DNA of 64,000 nt from SIRX01 sp965214475 (GTDB lineage: Bacteria; Actinomycetota; Rubrobacteria; Rubrobacterales; Rubrobacteraceae): the NCBI GenBank assembly GCA_965214475.1, contig OZ243953.1:496001-560000 (forward strand), written 5' to 3'. Each line of letters starts with the position of its first letter. Position 1 is the stretch's first letter. The notes under the pieces were generated by a model. It saw nothing but the letters and a program-made list of their open reading frames with translations, did no database searches and was not told where the DNA came from. Positions 9,199-16,034 of this stretch are shown here, one piece after another. Position numbers and translations under genes: made by a program.

Positions 9199-9536
9199 TG
9201 CTGGCGTTGCTGCAGGAGTTTGGGTACAGTATAAGTGGTTTGTTGATAGGTATCGTTACCTACGGCTACTATATACTGCTCGCTTTTATAATTGGTTCCA
9301 TACTGTTCAGTTGGTTTCCGGGGTATCCGTCGAGCAGTTTTATGCAGGCAATCTACAACGCGGTTCGTGCCGTTGCAGATCCCATTCTGGGGCCGATCCG
9401 AAACAATATACCGCCTTTGCGGATCGGAGGTTTCGGCTTGGATCTATCCCCGATAATCGCCTTGCTCGGACTCTGGATAGCGCGGAGACTGTTAACTACG
9501 ATAATCAGTATATTCATAGAACCTGTTGTGGGGTGA
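9198..9536 (+). CDS. YggT family membrane protein
   Basis: Small integral membrane protein of the YggT (YlmG) family. The 112 residues contain hydrophobic segments at about 15-42 and 77-110, with the motif FSWFPGYPSSSFMQAIYNAV followed by DPILGPIRNNIP, the family hallmark. Family members near divIVA affect division or nucleoid placement in some organisms, and the plastid homologue acts in nucleoid distribution; the exact role is unknown. ATG 9198 overlaps the proC stop. Cluster position between proC and divIVA matches other Gram-positive bacteria. Confidence 0.88.
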   Translation: MLALLQEFGYSISGLLIGIVTYGYYILLAFIIGSILFSWFPGYPSSSFMQAIYNAVRAVADPILGPIRNNIPPLRIGGFGLDLSPIIALLGLWIARRLLTTIISIFIEPVVG

Positions 9537-9542
9537 TCTGAA

Positions 9543-10388
9543 GTGGCTTTGAAACCGATAGATGTGCGGCGCAAAGAATTCAAGAACAGCATGCGCGGCT
9601 ACAACGCGGATCAAGTAGACGACTTCCTTGATACTGTGGCGGATGAGTTCGAGCGTTCTTACTCTGACAACCTTCGGATGCGAGAGGAGATCACCAGCCT
9701 CCGCGAACGTCTGGAGCAGTTCGAGAAGCTGGAGGACTCGATCCAGTCAGCCCTCGTCCACGCCGAATCCGCCGCCAACGACTTGCGAGAGAGCGCTTCG
9801 ACCGAGGCCGAAAACATCCGCAACAACGCGGAGCGCGAGGCAGAGCTCACCAAGAAGGAAGCGAACGAGCGGTCCCAGCAAACGCTGGCTGATTCCGCCT
9901 CTAAAGTCGAGCGGGCTCAGGAGTCTTACGAGGCGCTAAAGAAAGCGAAACAAGACTTCGCAGCAGATTTCCGGCATCTCTTGAAATCCTACATAGCCGT
10001 TATGGACAACGTAGACCTCGTATCCGCCAAAGACATAGAAGCGTCACTGCGCGAACGCCTCGACTGGAAGGCCATCGCCGCCGCCCGTGAATCCGCCGAT
10101 AGACAAAACTCAGAAGAAGACACCCAAGCCATGGATAGAGTTTCAGAGTCGTTCACTGAAGATGAACCTGAGGTTGAGGAACCAGAAGTCGAGCCTTCTA
10201 GCGTCAGTGATAAAGGTCAAGAGGCCGTTGCGGCTGACTCCGAAGCAGTTGAGGAAGTACAGCGGGAGGATGCCTCTCCTGAAGGTGAAGAAGAATCCGC
10301 TGGGAGCCAGGAAAACGGTTCTTCCCAGGACAGCGGCAGCGAAGAACGAGCCTCCCGGGCCAGCCGTTTTCTGCGGCGTCGTGACTGA
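9543..10388 (+). CDS. divIVA: Polar/septal scaffold DivIVA (Wag31-type)
   Basis: Coiled-coil protein that senses curved membrane at poles and septa; in Actinobacteria (Wag31) it directs polar growth. The N-terminal domain LKPIDVRRKEFKNSMRGY followed by NADQVDDFLD is diagnostic. Residues about 30-170 form heptad-rich coiled coil, and the last 90 residues are very acidic (Glu/Ser-rich) ending in a basic FLRRRD. Total 281 residues. The GTG start follows yggT by six bases. The gene next in line is a DUF167 gene; lspA, often located here, is missing. Confidence 0.95.
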   Translation: MALKPIDVRRKEFKNSMRGYNADQVDDFLDTVADEFERSYSDNLRMREEITSLRERLEQFEKLEDSIQSALVHAESAANDLRESASTEAENIRNNAEREAELTKKEANERSQQTLADSASKVERAQESYEALKKAKQDFAADFRHLLKSYIAVMDNVDLVSAKDIEASLRERLDWKAIAAARESADRQNSEEDTQAMDRVSESFTEDEPEVEEPEVEPSSVSDKGQEAVAADSEAVEEVQREDASPEGEEESAGSQENGSSQDSGSEERASRASRFLRRRD

Positions 10389-10422
10389 CACAGCACTCTG
10401 AGATACTAAAGATGGACTCCTC

Positions 10423-10686
10423 TTGAACTTTAGAGCTCCACCCGGCGCCAGGAAATCCTCCTTGGAAGGGTTGTACGGAGAAATTTCCCTCAAGGTGAAG
10501 GTCGCGGCCCCTCCAGTAGATGGAAAGGCGAACGAGGAGGTCGAACGCTTCCTATCTAAACTACTTGGAGTACCACGTTCCCAAACCTCGATCGTCAAGG
10601 GCGCTCTCGGGCGGGACAAAGTCGTCCGACTGCAAGGTGTCGGACTGGAAGAAGCCCGAGAAAAACTCGCTACGTCGACGGGGTAA
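10423..10686 (+). CDS. DUF167 / YggU family protein
   Basis: Small 87-residue protein of the DUF167 (YggU) family, function unknown. It shows the family pattern: PPGARKSSLEG, SLKVKVAAPPVDGKANEEV and FLSKLLGVPRSQTSIVKG. ATG 10411, just upstream, runs into a stop after four codons, so TTG 10423 is the likely start, although no strong ribosome-binding site is visible. It sits between divIVA and rluD with short gaps and is probably co-transcribed with them. Confidence 0.85.
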   Translation: MNFRAPPGARKSSLEGLYGEISLKVKVAAPPVDGKANEEVERFLSKLLGVPRSQTSIVKGALGRDKVVRLQGVGLEEAREKLATSTG

Positions 10687-10691
10687 GCGGC

Positions 10692-11570
10692 TTGGCTTCA
10701 GAAAGCTTCATCGTCGAACCTGGAGAGGCTGAAGAGCGGCTGGATCGGCTCGCCGCCCAACGACTAAACCTCAGCCGCAGCGTTATACAGCGACTCATCA
10801 AAGATGGACTCCTGTTAGTAGAGGGCAAAAGACGTGGTTCCTCCTACAAGGTGGGTGTTGGGAAGCGTGTAGAGGCGCAGGTCCCCGAAGATCGGCTCTC
10901 GGCAGAGCGTATCGCGGTTCCTATTGTTTTCGAGGACGAGCATTTGCTAGTGGTAGACAAACCCGCCGGGCTCGTAGTTCATCCCGGTGCGGGGAATCCT
11001 TCTGGTACGCTCGTCAACGGGTTGCTGCACAGAGGGATTTCGGGTGGTGATGATCCGGTGAGACCCGGGGTAGTTCAACGTCTCGACCGGGACACCTCTG
11101 GGCTCATGGTGCTTGCTAAAGGCGTGCCGGCATACTCTGGGTTGATTGAAATGCTCTCGAAAAGGAACGTGCGGCGAATATACCGGGCCGTCGTGGTGGG
11201 TAGTGGGTTGCCCTCGTCGGGTACAGTGGACGCTCCTGTGGAGCGAAATCCGGACAATCCTACGCTGATGGCCGTCGGGGTGGGGAAACAAGCAGTAACG
11301 CATTTCGAGAAACTGGACGAGACCGACGAACACACAATGCTCCGAGTTCGACTGGAGACGGGGAGGACGCACCAGATACGGGTTCATCTCTCGGCCATCG
11401 GGTATCCGGTATACGCCGACCCGATCTACGGTAAAGCAGTCGAGGGACGCCGGCTGTGGTTGCACGCCGAAAAGCTTGCGTTCATGCATCCCGTAGCGGG
11501 CGAGGATATGGAGTTCGAGTCATCCATTCCCGATGATCTTCGCGAAGCCTCGGTGGAATTGGATTTTTAG
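10692..11570 (+). CDS. rluD: 23S rRNA pseudouridine synthase RluD family
   Basis: RluA/RluD-type pseudouridine synthase. The 292-residue protein has an N-terminal S4 RNA-binding domain (EERLDRLAAQRLNLSRSV onward) and the catalytic domain with VVDKPAGLVVHPG and the active-site motif PGVVQRLDRDTSGLMVLAKG, where the Asp is the nucleophile; GRTHQIRVHLSAIGYPV follows. RluD would modify helix 69 of 23S rRNA, but paralogues cannot be told apart from sequence alone. The TTG start lies six bases after the preceding stop. In many Gram-positive genomes lspA is directly upstream; it is not here. Confidence 0.92.
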   Translation: MASESFIVEPGEAEERLDRLAAQRLNLSRSVIQRLIKDGLLLVEGKRRGSSYKVGVGKRVEAQVPEDRLSAERIAVPIVFEDEHLLVVDKPAGLVVHPGAGNPSGTLVNGLLHRGISGGDDPVRPGVVQRLDRDTSGLMVLAKGVPAYSGLIEMLSKRNVRRIYRAVVVGSGLPSSGTVDAPVERNPDNPTLMAVGVGKQAVTHFEKLDETDEHTMLRVRLETGRTHQIRVHLSAIGYPVYADPIYGKAVEGRRLWLHAEKLAFMHPVAGEDMEFESSIPDDLREASVELDF

Positions 11571-11623
11571 CATCCGACGTGCGATAGTTGGTTGCACGGT
11601 AAGTTCTTCAGTGGGGCACGGTC

Positions 11624-12070
11624 TTGGATACAGAGAGTTGGCTCAAGAAAAAAGCCGAAGCGGCTTGGACTTTTCTTTTCGTGCTAGTCTTACTTGTTCT
11701 TGCCACAGCCGTCGCGTATTTCACTATTCCTGGAATAAAACTCACGGGTCTGTTGGCCTTTGGTGGGGGCTTGTGGGCGAGTGCCGGTACGACTTATCTG
11801 GCAACGCAATCCAGATGGCGTAGCCGGTCCCTGCTAGTGTGGGTCGTGGTAGCTCATGTGGCGATCTTATTGGCCGTGCCGCTCCTAAGCCTGGTAATCT
11901 TGGTGTTTTCTTCCAGTTCATACGTCCCTCCGCCTGAAGGTTTCTTCCAGTCGGTTCCGTACTCCTTCGCCAATGGCATCATGCTCGGGCTGTTCTTGTT
12001 GATCATCAACTCAATAGCCAGGTTCTGCGCGCGATTGTGGTCTTCTTGGCGCGACAGAGGGCAAGTTTGA
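11624..12070 (+). CDS. Hypothetical four-helix membrane protein
   Basis: I do not recognise this 148-residue protein. It has a short charged N-terminus (DTESWLKKKAEA), then four hydrophobic segments at about residues 13-35, 40-58, 69-96 and 116-137, and a basic C-terminus (WSSWRDRG). There is no lipobox and no catalytic motif. It lies between rluD and the pyr promoter, 54 bases after rluD, and its stop precedes the pyrR promoter by about 15 bases, so it is not part of the pyr operon. The TTG start is a guess, since no strong ribosome site is present. Confidence 0.6.
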   Translation: MDTESWLKKKAEAAWTFLFVLVLLVLATAVAYFTIPGIKLTGLLAFGGGLWASAGTTYLATQSRWRSRSLLVWVVVAHVAILLAVPLLSLVILVFSSSSYVPPPEGFFQSVPYSFANGIMLGLFLLIINSIARFCARLWSSWRDRGQV

Positions 12071-12084
12071 AGATACTGACTGGC

Positions 12085-12113
12085 TTGACGGCGCATTTGC
12101 ACTCTGCTAGTTT
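12085..12113 (+). promoter_or_regulatory. Candidate promoter of the pyrimidine operon
   Basis: TTGACG at 12085-12090 and TAGTTT at 12108-12113 are separated by 17 bases, a sigma-A-type spacing. Transcription would start near 12120 and give a leader of about 50 bases before pyrR, enough to hold the PyrR-binding hairpin. No intrinsic terminator is seen in the leader. Confidence 0.55.
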
Positions 12114-12143
12114 AGCCAGCAGTTGAACACCTGACCTTTAATG

Positions 12144-12159
12144 GCGTCCCGTGAGGCGC
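12144..12159 (+). promoter_or_regulatory. PyrR-binding RNA hairpin in the pyr leader
   Basis: The segment TCCCGTGAGGC (12147-12157) fits the PyrR recognition pattern UCCnGnGAGGy known from pyr leaders. It folds as GCG(U)CC 12144-12149 pairing with GGCGC 12155-12159, with the U at 12147 bulged and a CGUGA loop. The hairpin ends two bases before the AAGGAGG ribosome site, so PyrR bound with UMP would block translation initiation, as shown for mycobacterial pyrR, rather than control a terminator. Confidence 0.72.
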
Positions 12160-12160
12160 G

Positions 12161-12170
12161 AAGGAGGTGA
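12161..12170 (+). promoter_or_regulatory. Strong ribosome-binding site of pyrR
   Basis: AAGGAGGTGA is fully complementary to the end of 16S rRNA. It decides the pyrR start: TTG 12173 is correctly spaced, whereas GTG 12167 lies inside the site. Confidence 0.8.
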
Positions 12171-12172
12171 AC

Positions 12173-12733
12173 TTGGATCGCACATCCGTTGACGAACGCC
12201 ATCGCGTACTTTCGGAAATCCTCGATTCCGACCGCTTAGATCGGTCCCTGCGCCGCATTTCCCACGAGATACTCGAACGCAATGCATCCAACCTGAAGAG
12301 CCTGGCTGTAGTCGGCACGCTGACACGCGGGGTTCCGTTGGCCCGCCGGATCTCTGACAATATCCGTGGTTTCGAAGGGTTGGACGTCCCGGTAGGTTCT
12401 CTGGATATTACGCGGCATCGGGACGATCTGGAGAACAGCGAACTCGCGGTCGGAGAGAGCCACGTTCCCTTCGAGGTTTCCGGCAAGACGATTGTCCTCG
12501 TGGATGACGTGCTCCATACGGGACGTACCGCGCGGGCTTCGATGGACGCGCTGCTGGAATTGGGTCGCCCGGCGGCGATACAACTGGCGATTTTGGTGGA
12601 CCGTGGGCATCGAGAGTTGCCGATTCGGGCGGACTACGTTGGGAAGAACGTCCCGACGGCTCCAAACGAGCGGGTGCTGGTCAAACTGGTGGAGACCGAT
12701 GGGGAGGATGGGGTGATAACGGTTGGAGAATAG
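12173..12733 (+). CDS. pyrR: Pyrimidine operon regulator / uracil phosphoribosyltransferase PyrR
   Basis: RNA-binding regulator that senses UMP/UTP versus PRPP and represses the pyr operon; many members also have uracil phosphoribosyltransferase activity. The 186-residue protein has the PRPP loop TIVLVDDVLHTGRTARAS, the GTLTRGVPLARRI loop and ILVDRGHRELPIRADYVGKN, which carries RNA-binding residues in the family. TTG 12173 is chosen from the perfect ribosome-binding site. The gene overlaps pyrB by 11 bases. The upstream hairpin with a PyrR consensus supports autoregulation. Confidence 0.93.
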   Translation: MDRTSVDERHRVLSEILDSDRLDRSLRRISHEILERNASNLKSLAVVGTLTRGVPLARRISDNIRGFEGLDVPVGSLDITRHRDDLENSELAVGESHVPFEVSGKTIVLVDDVLHTGRTARASMDALLELGRPAAIQLAILVDRGHRELPIRADYVGKNVPTAPNERVLVKLVETDGEDGVITVGE

Positions 12734-13646
12734 AAATTTCTTGACGCTTGAAAACACCAGTCGGGAAGAACTGGGCGAGATACTAGATCTGGCCCATGAC
12801 TTTAGCGTTGGAAGGTTGTCACAGCCGCTCGCCGGCAAGACCGTCTGCATGGCGTTCTTCGAGGCTTCGACCCGAACTTCGGCTTCTTTCGAGCTGGCGG
12901 CGCGACGAGCCGGGGCGGATGTAATAGCTCTCTCTGAGAAAGGTTCTTCCATCTCCAAAGGCGAGTCTTTGATAGATACGGTGGTGACTCTGGATAGCCT
13001 CGGGGCCGACGCGATAGTTCTTAGGCATCCGGCGGTGGGGGCTGCCCAGCTCGCGGCACGCCACGTGGAGGCGGCGGTGATCAACGCTGGTGACGGCTGC
13101 GGCCAGCATCCTACTCAGGCGCTTCTGGACCTCTACGCGTTGAGCGAGGCGCTGGGCGGATTTGGTGAACTAGCCGGAAGACGGATCGCCGTGGTAGGGG
13201 ACGTGTTGCACAGTCGGGTCGCCCGCAGTGTGATCTCGGCCTTCCAGGCAGCCGGTATGGAAATCGCCCTGGTTGCACCACGCACCTTGCTTCCCGTAGA
13301 CGCCGGGATCTGGGGATTGCCGGTCCTATCTTCGGTAGATGAAGCCCTGGATTGGGGTGCCGAAACTCTCTACATGCTGCGGCTACAGAAAGAGCGGATG
13401 GTTGGAGGCTCGCCGAGAGTGCCTTCGGTCGCTGAGTATGCAGCTTACTATGGAGTTTCGCGGCGGCATCTGGAGCCGGGGGTTACGGTGATGCATCCGG
13501 GACCGGTGAATCGGGGAGTCGAGATCTCCGGCGACGTTGTCCTCGACGAGGCTTCTCTGGTGCCGGATCAGGTCGCGGCGGGTATAGCCGTTCGTTCGGC
13601 GGTGCTGGCCCTAGCCACGGGCGCCGTTCATGAGGTGGCCACTTGA
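12723..13646 (+). CDS. pyrB: Aspartate carbamoyltransferase catalytic chain PyrB
   Basis: Joins carbamoyl phosphate and aspartate, the committed step of pyrimidine synthesis. The 307-residue protein shows the carbamoyl phosphate motif FFEASTRTSASFE, ISKGESLIDT, VINAGDGCGQHPTQALLDLY and VMHPGPVNRGVEI. No pyrI is present, so it is the unregulated trimeric type. The TTG start overlaps pyrR and the stop overlaps pyrC (TTGA), suggesting coupling through the operon. Confidence 0.97.
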   Translation: MENRNFLTLENTSREELGEILDLAHDFSVGRLSQPLAGKTVCMAFFEASTRTSASFELAARRAGADVIALSEKGSSISKGESLIDTVVTLDSLGADAIVLRHPAVGAAQLAARHVEAAVINAGDGCGQHPTQALLDLYALSEALGGFGELAGRRIAVVGDVLHSRVARSVISAFQAAGMEIALVAPRTLLPVDAGIWGLPVLSSVDEALDWGAETLYMLRLQKERMVGGSPRVPSVAEYAAYYGVSRRHLEPGVTVMHPGPVNRGVEISGDVVLDEASLVPDQVAAGIAVRSAVLALATGAVHEVAT

Positions 13647-14944
13647 GCGTGGCTCCTGATGACCTGGTCTTGCGTCACGCCCATGTCCTAGACCCCGGGA
13701 CCGGCCTAGACGGCATCACGGATGTACGTATCTCCTCGGGACGCATAATGGAGATCGGGGATAACCTTCGTGGAATGCGGGAGTTGGATGCCGACGGACT
13801 GCACCTTTTCCCGGGCCTCGTGGACGTTCACGCCCACTGGCGCACGCCGGGGCGTGAAGACGAAGAGAATATAGAGAGCGGTTCCGCGGCTGCTGCTGCG
13901 GGTGGGTTTACGAGCGTAGTCATGATGCCAAACACCGATCCTGTAGTGGACAAGCCGGTCATCGTCAGTGGCCTTATGCGCCGCATAGAGCAGGAATCCC
14001 GGATACGAGCTCACATCTCAGCCGCGCTGCACGAAGGACTCGTCGGGAAACGGCTGACCGAGATGCGGCTGCTTAAGGAAGCCGGCGCGTTCTGCGTTTC
14101 GGACGACGGACTGGGGACGGCTTCGGCGGAGGTGCTCCGAAATGGGATGCTCTACGCCAGGACGGCTGGATTGCCCGTGATCCTGCACTGTGAAGACCAT
14201 GATCTCTCTACTGGCGTGGTCCACGACGGGGCTGCGGCGGCACTCGCGGGCGTTCCCGGTATCCCGGCTAGCGCGGAAGACACGGCCACGGCGACCGGGC
14301 TTATCCTCGCCGCCGAGACCGGGGCAAAGGTCCACATCACGCACGTGAGCACGGAACTCTCCGCCGCGTTGGTCGGCTTCTTCAGGGACCGGGCCGACGT
14401 CACAGCGGATACCACTCCTCATCATCTGACGCTGACGGATGAACTAATCTCCACATTGGAAGGTATGTATCGGGTGAACCCGCCGCTGCGCCCGGACGAC
14501 GACCGGAAAGGCGTAAGCGAAGCTTTGGCAAACGGAACGCTCGATTTCGTGGCGACGGACCACGCGCCGCACGCCTCGGAAGAGAAAGAGCTTCCCCTGG
14601 AGAAAGCTGCACCGGGATTTTTGGGACACGAAACGGCATTTGCGGCGCTCTATACGGAACTTGTAAAGAGCGGTAAACTCTCGCTCCGGCGACTAGTGGA
14701 AGCAATGAGTTGCGCCCCCGGACAGTGGATCGGTGAGGCGGGAAGCATCTCGGTCGGTGCTCCGGCGGACCTGGTCCTCGTGGACCTGTCGGAAGAGTGG
14801 ACCGTGGGGCGTGAGACGTTGCAGAGCCAGTCCTGGAACTCGCCATATCTGGGGCAGAAGCTCGCGGGGCGGGTCGTGGGCACCGTGGTCGGTGGCGAAT
14901 TTATTTACGACAAGATAGGAGCGCGGTTTGGAGTACGGGCCTAG
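13643..14944 (+). CDS. pyrC: Dihydroorotase PyrC
   Basis: Zinc enzyme that cyclises carbamoyl aspartate to dihydroorotate. The 433-residue protein has the metal-binding start DVHAHWRTPG, MMPNTDPVVD, the histidines in HITHVSTE and TADTTPHHL, and the catalytic Asp in ATDHAPHA. Length and motifs match class I dihydroorotases. The first motif reads HWRTPG where many family members have HLREPG; the Arg that binds substrate is kept. The TTG start overlaps the pyrB stop; the 3' end overlaps carA by 17 bases. Confidence 0.95.
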   Translation: MSVAPDDLVLRHAHVLDPGTGLDGITDVRISSGRIMEIGDNLRGMRELDADGLHLFPGLVDVHAHWRTPGREDEENIESGSAAAAAGGFTSVVMMPNTDPVVDKPVIVSGLMRRIEQESRIRAHISAALHEGLVGKRLTEMRLLKEAGAFCVSDDGLGTASAEVLRNGMLYARTAGLPVILHCEDHDLSTGVVHDGAAAALAGVPGIPASAEDTATATGLILAAETGAKVHITHVSTELSAALVGFFRDRADVTADTTPHHLTLTDELISTLEGMYRVNPPLRPDDDRKGVSEALANGTLDFVATDHAPHASEEKELPLEKAAPGFLGHETAFAALYTELVKSGKLSLRRLVEAMSCAPGQWIGEAGSISVGAPADLVLVDLSEEWTVGRETLQSQSWNSPYLGQKLAGRVVGTVVGGEFIYDKIGARFGVRA

Positions 14945-16034
14945 ACGGGCTACGATGGTCCTCGAAGACGGAACGGTTTTCGAGGGTAAGACTTTTACGG
15001 GAAACGGCGAAGTCGCCGGTGAAGTGGTTTTTACGACCAGCATGGTCGGCTACCAGGAGACACTGACGGACCCGTCTTACCGGGGGCAGATCCTGCTATT
15101 CACATACCCTCTGATCGGGAACTATGGCGTCATCCCCGGCGACGAGGAATCTCACAAGGTACAGGCAGCCGCCGTCCTCGTCCGGGAGTACACGCCCTAC
15201 CATAGCAACTGGGCCAGTGAACAGTCCCTCGCATCTCTGCTCGAAGAAGCTGGCGTAGTCGGGGTAGAGGGCCTAGATACCCGTGCCCTGACCCGTCATT
15301 TACGGGACAAGGGATCGATGCGGGGAATCATATCTACCGTCGAGCGCGACCCGAACCTGTTGCGTGAGAAAGCCAACTCACATCCCTCAATGGTCGGCCT
15401 GGATCTCGCGTCGTCGAGTAGCGAGTTGACCGAGCCGACGCTGCTTCCGGCCTACGGAGAAGAACGATGCCGGATAGCAGCCCTGGACTACGGGGTTAAA
15501 GGTTCGATCTACAAGGAGCTACGGAGCCGGGGAGCCTCGGTGCTCGCCATACCGGGCTCAGCAGGGGCAGATGAGATACTGGACTCAGGTCCGGATGGAA
15601 TTTTCCTCTCCAACGGACCCGGAGACCCGGCGGCGCTTCAAGAAGCCGTGGACACGCTGAAACCAGTGCTCGGAGAAGTGCCGACCTTCGGTATTTGTCT
15701 CGGACATCAACTGCTCGGCCTCGCGCTTGGCTGTGAGACGTACAAGATGCCCTTTGGACATCATGGGGCAAATCATCCCGTTCGGAATGTACGGAACGGA
15801 AGGATCGAGATCACCAGCCAGAATCACGGTTTCGCCGTCAGAGAAGAATCGCTACCGGAAGAGGTCGAAATGACGCACCGAAACCTCTACGACGGGACCG
15901 TAGAAGGCATAGAGAATAAAGATCTCCGCGTCTGGAGCGTTCAGTACCATCCTGAATCAAGCCCCGGACCCCGCGACTCCGGCTACCTCTTCGACGACTT
16001 TATCGAGACAGTCTCTAGCGGGAGTGAGGCCTAG
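14928..16034 (+). CDS. carA: Carbamoyl phosphate synthase small chain CarA
   Basis: Glutaminase subunit that passes ammonia to CarB. The 368-residue protein has the CPSase N-terminal domain (ATMVLEDGTVFEG, FTTSMVGYQETLTDPSY) and a class I amidotransferase domain with the nucleophile Cys in FGICLGHQLLG and the His-Glu pair in VQYHPESSPGP. TTG 14928 has AGGAG at 14917-14921; ATG 14955 is the alternative and would only trim the N-terminus. carB starts at the next base after the stop. Confidence 0.96.
   Translation: MEYGPRRATMVLEDGTVFEGKTFTGNGEVAGEVVFTTSMVGYQETLTDPSYRGQILLFTYPLIGNYGVIPGDEESHKVQAAAVLVREYTPYHSNWASEQSLASLLEEAGVVGVEGLDTRALTRHLRDKGSMRGIISTVERDPNLLREKANSHPSMVGLDLASSSSELTEPTLLPAYGEERCRIAALDYGVKGSIYKELRSRGASVLAIPGSAGADEILDSGPDGIFLSNGPGDPAALQEAVDTLKPVLGEVPTFGICLGHQLLGLALGCETYKMPFGHHGANHPVRNVRNGRIEITSQNHGFAVREESLPEEVEMTHRNLYDGTVEGIENKDLRVWSVQYHPESSPGPRDSGYLFDDFIETVSSGSEA

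Noticed and set aside
12236..13084. Long minus-strand frame opposite pyrR/pyrB
   Set aside because: It lies opposite two clear genes, has no recognisable domain and reads like composition-driven translation of the complementary strand.
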